Part shown: piece after piece, positions 18,801 through 25,377 of the stretch
How the letters are laid out: each line of letters starts with the position of its first letter
How positions within the stretch are numbered: position 1 is the stretch's first letter
Source: JAZDKP01 sp043802925
Lineage (GTDB): Bacteria; Fibrobacterota; OXYB2-FULL-49-7; JAEUSG01
DNA length: 64,000 nucleotides
Direction of reading: 5' to 3'
Assembly: GCA_043802925.1 (NCBI GenBank)
Contig: JAZDKP010000285.1
Coordinates: 9,020-73,019 of the forward strand
Program-made: the position numbers and the translations under genes
Notes under the pieces: model-generated
Told to the model about the DNA's origin: nothing
Database searches by the model: none
What the model saw: the letters and a program-made list of their open reading frames with translations, nothing else

Positions 18801-18868
18801 GGGATGGGAATCGTTGCCTTTACATTTGAAGACCCCATCTCTTTTAACATTCTTCTGATATTTGACAT
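15839..18868 (-). CDS. GH106-like glycoside hydrolase (alpha-L-rhamnosidase type), no signal peptide
   Basis: A 1009-residue protein with ATGGAGCT as ribosome site. The N terminus (IPIPIWLLNDKLEKDVLTSQ, GVTRFAVKAEHGVIPDYLS, then AKKRNMTVVFADDLQYAHPG) is laid out like the opening of GH106-type barrels (W-N-D, HGL, D-E-D segments), but the motifs are divergent. The central part has a glutamine-amidotransferase-like or beta-galactosidase-trimer-like segment (EIAVLFPGESFYGC, RMLIIPETTALPKKF). The C-terminal ~250 residues look like galactose-binding beta-sandwiches, with YPFYAGRMMYHQIFEKPDHF typical of GH2/GH106 ends. No signal peptide is seen, so a cytoplasmic role is inferred. The substrate is not established and the catalytic Glu residues were not confirmed. 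Confidence 0.6.
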   Translation of the reverse strand: MSNIRRMLKEMGSSNVKATIPIPIWLLNDKLEKDVLTSQIQKMAEQGVTRFAVKAEHGVIPDYLSADFKAMLWHILAQAKKRNMTVVFADDLQYAHPGVHSELTAALPDFRLQYLSLAEVIKTKGPKKIQHTFADDDIVYIFAMKLKEKLLDFTSAKNITLQLKGRELQWNMPAGDWRIFVFRTVHNKKPIGGYAINCFDIEITRAYIDAAFMDLRRTQPKEVAGVLNGLLIELPNVAPDTGIRGIPWAESVVKNLKSLCNTDLMTLVLALFVDNYSRKNGEIRRTYYKTLLRLLTNNFIKPVQDFGVKNKLETFFLLNAGDLFSGETLLRFDYTPVLTKCALDGIAGSASFASENYASARLFADLKRFYGNGHAVTVLGRNRNGIGHSLKELKYESDQLSLAGLSARFIDGNYYSLRFKSGLRAPQNSFTESGDFGHYGEFLTYLRRKHQVLEPQVLTDEIAVLFPGESFYGCYNPANLTTYRQRCTHFDALVKQMAADNIRFSFLTEELMNQLVLNPKGEAVLKIGAKIKGVYRMLIIPETTALPKKFIGFLEKFVRKGGKVLFFGIMPYETLEGERDPKLLKNLERLQAQMPGGIIKLTKIEELETLRTLCQPSMDRPVELFSDSEIEKRITCRTWSEKKCRYYLLLNTSLTDSARVEVKVNDKGHLYYLDLNKAALYSLSGSDNSGAVKPFIYNFAPEEAALLVLSDVKIPAPFTNALPVEDSSRIYRIILKDEWEYQPLDLNAQPLTSWSMKINSNREVNSGFNVFYESYLNVDYVPAKSFFFLNQVLNQSINGQDSGVYPVEVSFNGVTLKPMQYFGRGERPFVENEMLKPMVYGGLRGFGADVSAYVKRGFNRITLKTYGACFAPLMLQYPAVFLGDFEMKRGNKGWLVTQKAETLKYGSWTGQGYPFYAGRMMYHQIFEKPDHFKRAFLRFKNFETSMNIRVNGTAISVLPWQPAVADITKCVQNEKNKIEIEIAGSANNLLKMGNLSAGLTAEVFLDVYQ

Positions 18869-19483
18869 TTTAGCTCCATTTTAAAGAAATAAAAAACTGA
18901 AGAATGAAATATAACTTAAACTGTCTATTAAAGTCAAGTTATTTCATTGAATTAGCTTGAGATAGAATTAGCTTTATCGCTTAACGATGTGTTTCGAAAA
19001 ATTGATACTGTTAAGCAAACTTCGACACAAACAACATACTATAAATATTATACATCAGCATATATATCAACGTATTAAAGGCATATCCATGAGCGTCTAT
19101 AAGTAATTCTTTATCAAACCGTGATGCACAGGATTTATTTCATCCTTTAGCTGCCATTCCATAAACATTGTAAACTTGCTTTCAGCGGCCAGGACGGCCG
19201 CCACTCTTGTTTTGCGCTCATTTTTTCTGCAAACTTTTCCGTTTTTCCAGGTCCAACTTATCATCCATGTCCGAAATCACCCCGCTCAATTCAAGGCGGG
19301 ATTGTGATTCGGTAGGGATTGTTACCCCATAAAACAAGAGGCAGGTTTCATTTCGAGAGAAACCGGCTTCTTGTTTCTCTATTCAGCCATCGCAATCGTG
19401 TACGAAACAACCCACGGCCCGTCTTGTCTTTCCCAAAATAAAACACCTATATTCCTAAAAACCATGAAGCCCGAGCCAACCCC
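18869..19483. other. AT-rich intergenic region with no recognised gene
   Basis: This 615-base gap separates two divergent genes. No open frame with coding character was found. Its right part contains a GCGGCC/GGCCGC hairpin with a 5-base loop (19185-19201) and, further on, a long stem-loop near 19332-19376 described separately. The left part is strongly AT-rich and presumably carries the promoter of the GH106-like gene. Confidence 0.6.
19332..19376 (+). terminator. Long stem-loop, terminator-like, without an obvious upstream gene
   Basis: The 18-base arms AAACAAGAGGCAGGTTTC and GAAACCGGCTTCTTGTTT pair with two non-Watson-Crick positions, around a 9-base loop, and are followed by a pyrimidine-rich stretch. 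No plus-strand coding gene ends before it. It may terminate an unrecognised small RNA or be part of the leader of the radical SAM gene. Confidence 0.5.
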
Positions 19484-21004
19484 ATGATTTCAGGACACAA
19501 ACCCGCGCCCAGGGTCCTTCTGATCAATCCTCCGTTTGTCATGCCCGTGGCGGCCAAAACACCCTATCCCCCGCTCGGGCTCGCCTATCTCGCGGCTTGC
19601 CTGGAACGCGACGGCTGTACCGTGGCCGTGCTCGACGCCTATGTCGAGGGCGCGGACCACGTCGCACAGTACAACGGGCAATGCGTGGTGGGCCTTCAGG
19701 ACGCTGAGCTCGCAACGCGGATAAGTGAGTTCCGGCCTGATATCGTTGGTCTTTCCTATAACTTCACCCATTTTCACGACCCCCGGTTCGACACGGCCCG
19801 CGTTGCAAAGGAAGCGGCTCCAAAGGCCCTCGTTGTCTGCGGCGGCCACCATGTGACCATGGACTGGGCCCGTGCCATAGAAAACCCGTTTGTGGACATG
19901 GTGGTCCTGGGCGAAGGCGAGGAGACCCTGGTTGAAATCGCGCAACGGTGGAATGAAGGAAAGGAACGGACGGACATTCCGGGCACAATTGCAAAACGCA
20001 ATGGCGCGATGACGGACAACGGGTTCAGGCCCCCGGTCGCGGACATCGACAAACTCCCGCTTCCCGCTTATCACCTTCTGCGCATGGACCTGTACCTCAC
20101 GGACCAGCGGAAGAATCTTTTTCCCTTTGCAATGCGCGAACCCATCGGCTTTTTGATTGCAAGCCGCGGCTGTCCTTACCATTGCATTTTCTGCAGCACC
20201 TCCAAAGTGTTCAAGAAATTCCGGGCGCGCAATCCGGAACGGGTCGTGGAGGAAATCACCCTGCTCATGACCCAATACGGCGTCCGGGAAATCGCGTTTC
20301 AGGACGACTGCTTTCTCGGAAACCTGGGCGCCGTGGAACGGCTCTGCCGTATCCTGGTGGAAAAAAAGCTCCGCATCAAATGGACCGTACCGCCCGGGCT
20401 GCCGGTCTGGCGCGTCAAGCCCGAACTGCTGCGCCTGATGCGCGACGCGGGCTTTTACCGCGCCTGCTTTCCCATTGAGACCGGATGCCCGGAGACGCTG
20501 CGTTTTATCCGCAAGCCCGTGGACCTTGACGGAGCGCTCGCGACCGTGGCCCAGGCCAACCGGCTCGGGCTTTGGACCTACGGCAACCTGGTCCTCGGCT
20601 TTCCGGACGAGACCCCGGCACAAGTGGAAGAATCCGTACGGTACTTCATGCGTTCAGGTCTGGACATGCTGAGCGTATACATCTGCCAGCCCCATGCCGG
20701 AAGCGAGTTGTACACCGAATACCTCCGGCTCGGCCTGCTGAAGGAGGGACCCCGTGCCGGAAGCAATATTTTCGAGACCCGCTATGACACCCGCCATTTT
20801 ACGGCCGCGGAATTGAACCGGCTGCGCGGGCGGGTGCTGTCGGACTTCATGCGGATGCGCATCCGCTCGCTGTTCACATGGCATGGCCTGCGCGCGCATC
20901 TACTGAACAAGATCCGTTCGTTTGAGGACTTCCGGTACCTGCTTCATATCGCCCGGCATGTAATTGTGCAGAGCATCCGGCGGAAGGCCCTGCGGTATTT
21001 TTAG
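19484..21004 (+). CDS. B12-binding-domain radical SAM enzyme
   Basis: A 506-residue class B radical SAM protein. The N-terminal ~150 residues are a cobalamin-binding-like Rossmann domain (LLINPPF, GLAYLAACLERDG, IVGLSYNF, VCGGHHVTMDWARA, VLGEGEETL), without the DxHxxG base-off motif. The CxxxCxxC motif in RGCPYHCIFCS (Cys230, Cys234, Cys237) binds the 4Fe-4S cluster. TGCPETLRF and LGFPDETPAQVEES are typical of the BchE/hopanoid/lipid-modifying group. Substrates in this group include lipids and tetrapyrroles; none can be assigned here. The basic C-terminal helix-rich tail is like that of lipid-modifying members. Confidence 0.85.
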   Translation: MISGHKPAPRVLLINPPFVMPVAAKTPYPPLGLAYLAACLERDGCTVAVLDAYVEGADHVAQYNGQCVVGLQDAELATRISEFRPDIVGLSYNFTHFHDPRFDTARVAKEAAPKALVVCGGHHVTMDWARAIENPFVDMVVLGEGEETLVEIAQRWNEGKERTDIPGTIAKRNGAMTDNGFRPPVADIDKLPLPAYHLLRMDLYLTDQRKNLFPFAMREPIGFLIASRGCPYHCIFCSTSKVFKKFRARNPERVVEEITLLMTQYGVREIAFQDDCFLGNLGAVERLCRILVEKKLRIKWTVPPGLPVWRVKPELLRLMRDAGFYRACFPIETGCPETLRFIRKPVDLDGALATVAQANRLGLWTYGNLVLGFPDETPAQVEESVRYFMRSGLDMLSVYICQPHAGSELYTEYLRLGLLKEGPRAGSNIFETRYDTRHFTAAELNRLRGRVLSDFMRMRIRSLFTWHGLRAHLLNKIRSFEDFRYLLHIARHVIVQSIRRKALRYF

Positions 21005-21059
21005 ATTTGCCTGGAACGATAGGTTTCTAAAATCAGGCGCTTGCATATTATATCCAACA

Positions 21060-21083
21060 ATATTATATTTAAGAATATAATAT
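21060..21083. promoter_or_regulatory. Perfect palindrome overlapping the start codon of the AAA ATPase gene
   Basis: ATATTATATT (21060-21069) and AATATAATAT (21074-21083) are exact reverse complements around a 4-base TAAG centre. The right arm contains the first two bases of the ATG. There is no purine-rich ribosome site upstream. It could be an operator, a hairpin that occludes the start, or a palindromic target related to the nuclease-like protein. Confidence 0.55.
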
Positions 21084-22497
21084 GAAATTCCTAAACCGTT
21101 CCGAAGAACTAACCCGTCTCAACACTCTTGCCAAACGTAACGACGGCGGGCTCGCTGTAATCTGGGGCCGCCGCCGAGCCGGAAAAACCCGGCTGCTGAC
21201 CGAATGGGTTGACCGTCACGGAGGCTGCTATCTGGTTGCGGATCGTTCCGCTCCGGATATCCAACGCCAATATCTTGCCGAGGAACTCTCAACCCGGCTG
21301 CCCGGCTTTAACGAAGTGGTTTATCCAACCTGGGCGGCTTTCCTGAACCGCCTGGCCGCGGATGCCGCACAGAAAGGTTTTAAAGGCCCTGTCGTTTTGG
21401 ATGAACTGCCCTATTTGGTGGAGCATAGTCCGGAACTTCCCAGCGTGCTGCAGCGATTTGTGGATCACGATGCAAAGAAAGCGGGGTTGATACTCGCCAT
21501 CGCAGGTTCGAGCCAGCGAATGATGCAGGGTATTGTTCTCAACCGTACGGCTCCGTTGTTCGGCAGGGCCGGTGAAAACCTAAAAATCAGACCCCTGAAA
21601 GCGGGTTATCTCCTGGATACGCTGGCCAAAAATCCCGTGGACGCAGTCGAATGGTATGCGTTGTTCGGCGGCATCCCTTATTATTGGGAGCTGGCACTGG
21701 CATCCGGGATGGAAAACACCGTCCAAGTGGCCGACAGGCTTGTGCTTTCACCTCTGGGTGTATTGCATTCGGAACCCGAAAGGCTTCTTTCGGAAGAAAT
21801 GCCATCGGCTTCTTTTGCGCGACCGGTGCTGGACGCCATCGGGATGGGCGCCCACAGGGTTTCGGAAATAGCCGGCCGTATCGGTGTGCCGGCCACGGCT
21901 CTGGCGCCGTCCCTGACCCGTCTCATGGATATGGATCTATGCGTCAGGGAAGTGCCGTTCGGCGAATCCGAAAAAAGCGGAAAAAAGTCCCAATACAGGC
22001 TCATCGATCCGTTTCTGCGTTTCTGGTTCAAAGTTGTCGGGCCGCACCGTTCGCTTCTGTCGCATGCGCCGGCCCGGGTCCGGATTGAACTTTTCAAAAA
22101 GACGGCACCAGCGCTTTGCGCTGAATCATGGGAGGAATTATGCCGTGACGCGGTTCCATCCCTGGAAAAAGGATCGCCGGTTTCGGGGTTCGGCCCCGCG
22201 TTAAGATATTGGACTCCAAACGGACCGGAATGGGATATCGTGGCTGCTTCGCAAGACGGTTCAACATTGCTTCTGGGTGAAGCGAAATGGAGCAAAAAGC
22301 CTTTCACACCCAATGAGATAATTAGAACCCTGAATGAATTGAAGGCAAAAGGTATTCCCAATAAATTACAGGGCCGGTATAATAAAGCAATCTATTGTGT
22401 TTTTGTTCCTGTGTTTGACAAAACATTGAAAACACAGCGCGATTGTGCCGTCATTAACGCTAAAACAGTCCTGGATTCGCTCCGAACCGCAGATTAA
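21082..22497 (+). CDS. AAA ATPase with DUF234 / PD-(D/E)XK-like C-terminal domain
   Basis: A 471-residue protein of the archaeal-type ATPase (Arch_ATPase plus DUF234) family. Walker A is GRRRAGKT (residues 29-36), Walker B VVLDELPYL (~109-117), and a winged-helix segment (VSEIAGRIGVPATALAPSLTRL) follows. The C-terminal domain has EWDIVAAS ... LLLGEAKWSK, an Asp plus ExK arrangement of the PD-(D/E)XK nuclease fold. The family is widespread in archaea and some bacteria; it is poorly characterised, with proposed roles in mobile-element or DNA maintenance. There is no clear ribosome site, and a perfect palindrome overlaps the start. The adjacent genes are not obviously related. Confidence 0.88.
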   Translation: MKFLNRSEELTRLNTLAKRNDGGLAVIWGRRRAGKTRLLTEWVDRHGGCYLVADRSAPDIQRQYLAEELSTRLPGFNEVVYPTWAAFLNRLAADAAQKGFKGPVVLDELPYLVEHSPELPSVLQRFVDHDAKKAGLILAIAGSSQRMMQGIVLNRTAPLFGRAGENLKIRPLKAGYLLDTLAKNPVDAVEWYALFGGIPYYWELALASGMENTVQVADRLVLSPLGVLHSEPERLLSEEMPSASFARPVLDAIGMGAHRVSEIAGRIGVPATALAPSLTRLMDMDLCVREVPFGESEKSGKKSQYRLIDPFLRFWFKVVGPHRSLLSHAPARVRIELFKKTAPALCAESWEELCRDAVPSLEKGSPVSGFGPALRYWTPNGPEWDIVAASQDGSTLLLGEAKWSKKPFTPNEIIRTLNELKAKGIPNKLQGRYNKAIYCVFVPVFDKTLKTQRDCAVINAKTVLDSLRTAD

Positions 22498-22509
22498 AGG
22501 ATATCCCTC

Positions 22510-23088
22510 TTGAACCGGCGCGCATTGATACGGAAAATTATCACAGGGGAAGTGCTGGACGTGGGCTGCGCCTACGGGCAACTGCACGCCTATATCCGGT
22601 CCATGCACAAGGCCGGGCGGGTGCATGGACTTGACATCGCACCGTCACCCTGGCCGGACACCGTGATCGGTGACGCCTGCGCACTCGATACGCGCTTTGC
22701 GGCCGGCACGTTCGACACCGTCATCGCGGGCGAAATCATTGAGCATCTGCCCGACCCGCCGCGCTTTCTCCGCGCCTGTTGGGCCGTGCTCAAACCGGGC
22801 GGGCGGTTACTTGTCACCACGCCCAACCTGGACTCCTGGGGCCTCGCGGTCTGCTCGCACGGCCGTCACAGCGAACATATTTCACTGATGACCACGCAAA
22901 CGCTGCGCGAGAGAGTGGAACAGGCGGGGTTTAAAATCCTGGAGCTTTATGTGACCTGGTACCGTCCCGAAAGCACGCCCGGAACCAAGTGGTACCTTAA
23001 ACCGTTGTTTCCCGTGCGCGCACTGCTAAACGCGCTTTTACCAAAACGCTGGCATGAACAAACCGTGCTGCTGGCGGAAAAAACCTGA
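22510..23088 (+). CDS. SAM-dependent methyltransferase (UbiG-like)
   Basis: A 192-residue class I methyltransferase. The TTG start is preceded by AAAGGA, which overlaps the end of the ATPase gene. VLDVGCAYGQLHAYI is motif I, VHGLDIAPSP motif II, DTVIAGEIIEHLPDPPRFL motif III, and LKPGGRLLVTTPN motif IV. It belongs to the Methyltransf_11/23 type that often modifies glycans, lipids or quinones. The substrate is unknown. It runs convergently into the next gene with only three bases between the stop codons, so no terminator fits between them. Confidence 0.85.
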   Translation: MNRRALIRKIITGEVLDVGCAYGQLHAYIRSMHKAGRVHGLDIAPSPWPDTVIGDACALDTRFAAGTFDTVIAGEIIEHLPDPPRFLRACWAVLKPGGRLLVTTPNLDSWGLAVCSHGRHSEHISLMTTQTLRERVEQAGFKILELYVTWYRPESTPGTKWYLKPLFPVRALLNALLPKRWHEQTVLLAEKT

Positions 23089-23091
23089 AAA

Positions 23092-24012
23092 CTACTTTTC
23101 GATGCGCACGATGTCGCCGAGGCGGATGTTGCCCTCTTTTTTGACCACCGTGGCACGGGAGAAATGGCCGGCCTCCACAAACCCCACGCGGATTTGCCCC
23201 ACGTAGCGCTCGGACAGGCCGAGGAATTCATGCGTATCGGGGTCCCGGATGGAATCCCCCTTTGTGAAGACCTTAAAGACATCCCCCGGTTCCACGTTGT
23301 CGGAGGAGCCGGCGTTGATGTAGATGTCCGTGGCCGTGACCTCCACGACCTTGGCGTTCCGGATAAGCTTTTTGTCCTCGCCCTTGCGGGCCACGGTTTC
23401 GGGGAGCTTTAAAAGGAGCCCCTGGAACTTTTCCAGCACCTCCTTCATCATGGCCCCCGCAATGGTCCGGTCAAAGGCCTCGGAGCCGAACCGCGCGAAG
23501 TTGAGGCTGTCAAACAGCGCCTCGTCCTTGGAGATCCGGCCCAGGTTTACCGACGTGTTGGTCTCGCGTTTGCGCGAATCAAACTCCTCGCTGTAAATCG
23601 TTTCATTGGCCCGGGCGCTGAACACGCGCACTTTGAGTCGTATCTCGGCGGAAAAGCTTTTGATGCCCCCGTACTTGCCCTCGCCCAGAATGCGCTTCAT
23701 GGCATGGAACTCCATGATGCGGGCGTCAACAAGGAAGTCCGCGCCAAACGCCTTGGCAATCTGACGCTTCTGTGTTGGCGAATTGACAAAGCGCGGCAAA
23801 CCACTCGCCTTCAGGTAATCGTCCAGGGAGTCCGCGGGGATCATGTGATAGGTCTGCCCCAGTCCCTTTTCGAGATAGCGCGGAATTTCGAGGCCCAGGT
23901 TCCAGCGGCCCTTGTACTTGCTTTCGTTAAGGAAGGGCAGGATGCCGATGCGCGCGGCAGACAAAGGGCCGGCGAGGCAAAGCCATGCGGCTAAAAGAAG
24001 GAAGCGTTTCAT
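23092..24012 (-). CDS. CsgG-like periplasmic/outer-membrane protein with FlgT-like C-terminal domain
   Basis: A 306-residue protein with a signal peptide (MKRFLLLAAWLCLAGPLSA). The segment IGILPFLNESKYKGRWNLG ... LEKGLG resembles the start of CsgG/HfaB-like periplasmic modules. The last ~95 residues (KVVEVTATDIYINAGSSDNVEPGDVFKVF, DPDTHEFLGL, VGQIRVGFVE) match the FlgT C-terminal fold often found in LPS-assembly or flagellar lipoproteins. No lipobox Cys was found at the expected cleavage site. It begins immediately after the argH stop codon on the minus strand, so it is likely co-transcribed. Function unknown; envelope-associated by inference. Confidence 0.65.
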   Translation of the reverse strand: MKRFLLLAAWLCLAGPLSAARIGILPFLNESKYKGRWNLGLEIPRYLEKGLGQTYHMIPADSLDDYLKASGLPRFVNSPTQKRQIAKAFGADFLVDARIMEFHAMKRILGEGKYGGIKSFSAEIRLKVRVFSARANETIYSEEFDSRKRETNTSVNLGRISKDEALFDSLNFARFGSEAFDRTIAGAMMKEVLEKFQGLLLKLPETVARKGEDKKLIRNAKVVEVTATDIYINAGSSDNVEPGDVFKVFTKGDSIRDPDTHEFLGLSERYVGQIRVGFVEAGHFSRATVVKKEGNIRLGDIVRIEK

Positions 24013-25377
24013 TTATCCCTTTTTCAGCGCCATCACGATGCGCCGCGCTTTTTTAAGCTGTATAGCCACTGACGCAGGACCCGTGCCGCCGGGGAGCGAA
24101 CGGGCGCACACGCTTGCCTCGAAGGTCAGTGACAGCGTATCCGGGAAACGGGAGGAATAGGCCGTAAGCTGGCGGCGTGTGAGCGAACGCAGCGAAACGC
24201 CCTTTTCGCGGCAGTCACGCACGATATTTCCCACGACCTTGTGGGCATCGCGGAAGGGCAGTCCGTTGCGCGTGAGCGCGTCCGCGAGGTCCGTGGCCAG
24301 CATGTCGTCGGTGAGTGATTGCGCAATGGCGTCACGGTGGACGGTAAGCGTAGCCAGCACGCCGGTGAAAATGCGCAAGCAGCCCGAGAGCGTGTCCACG
24401 GTGTCAAAGAGCGGCTCCTTGTCCTCCTGCAGGTCCTTGTTGTAGGTGAGAGGCAGCCCCTTGACAACGGTGAAGAGCCGCGCGAAGTTGCCGAACAGAC
24501 GGCCCGATTTTCCGCGGATAAGTTCGAGGGAGTCCGGGTTCTTTTTGTTGGGCATCATGCTGCTGCCCGTGGAATATGCGTCCGAAAGCTCGAAAAACCC
24601 ATAGCCGGGCGAGGAAAAGATGACAAGGTCTTCGGCAAAGCGCGAAAGGTGCGAACCCAGGATGGCGGCGGCTGAGAGGAACTCGAGCAGATGGTCGCGG
24701 TCACTGACCGCGTCCATACTGTTGTCGGAAATACGGGAAAAACCGAGTGCGCGCGCAACAAGGGTGCGGTCGAGGTTAAAGCCCGACCCGGCAAGCGCGC
24801 CGGAACCCAGCGGCATAACATCGAGACGCTCAAGGCAGTCGGTCAGGCGGGCCGCGTCGCGCTCGAGCATGAAGAACCAGCTTAAGAAATAATGGCCCAT
24901 AAGCACGGGTTGCGCGTACTGCAAGTGGGTGAAGGCGGGCATGACGACGCCCCTGTTCTTTTCCGCGAGCCCGAGGACCTTTTCCATGGATTGGGCCAGG
25001 AGACGCCGGATGCCGGCGATTTCCCGTTTGACGTAGAGCCGCGTGTCGAGCGCCACCTGGTCATTGCGCGAACGGCCCGTGTGTATCTTTTTTCCGGCTG
25101 CGCCGATGCGCTCGGTAAGCAGCCGCTCCACGGCCATGTGGATATCCTCATCGGACTTGAGAAACCGGACGCGGCCTTCGTCCTTTAATATGGATTGAAG
25201 CCCCGCGGTTATTTTAGCGGCTTCACGCGATGTGAGCACACCGCATTTTTTGAGCGCCCGGGCATAGGCGAGACTGCCCGCAATGTCGTCGCGGAAGAAG
25301 CGTTTGTCAAAATCGAGCGAACGGTTAAAGGCCTCCATATCGGGATCGTTCTTTCCCGCGAAACGTCCTTCCCACAT
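24013..25377 (-). CDS. argH: Argininosuccinate lyase
   Basis: A 454-residue lyase. MWEGRFAGKNDPDM is the typical N terminus, so the ATG at 25377 was preferred over a longer in-frame start at 25428. HTGRSRNDQVALDTR (99-113), TH in FTHLQYAQP (150-158) and the catalytic-Ser loop GSSMMPNKKNPD (271-282) are all intact. It splits argininosuccinate into arginine and fumarate, the last step of arginine synthesis. The 5' end lies inside the still-open recJ frame by 169 bases. The next gene starts directly after its stop. Other arginine genes are absent from the window. Confidence 0.95.
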   Translation of the reverse strand: MWEGRFAGKNDPDMEAFNRSLDFDKRFFRDDIAGSLAYARALKKCGVLTSREAAKITAGLQSILKDEGRVRFLKSDEDIHMAVERLLTERIGAAGKKIHTGRSRNDQVALDTRLYVKREIAGIRRLLAQSMEKVLGLAEKNRGVVMPAFTHLQYAQPVLMGHYFLSWFFMLERDAARLTDCLERLDVMPLGSGALAGSGFNLDRTLVARALGFSRISDNSMDAVSDRDHLLEFLSAAAILGSHLSRFAEDLVIFSSPGYGFFELSDAYSTGSSMMPNKKNPDSLELIRGKSGRLFGNFARLFTVVKGLPLTYNKDLQEDKEPLFDTVDTLSGCLRIFTGVLATLTVHRDAIAQSLTDDMLATDLADALTRNGLPFRDAHKVVGNIVRDCREKGVSLRSLTRRQLTAYSSRFPDTLSLTFEASVCARSLPGGTGPASVAIQLKKARRIVMALKKG

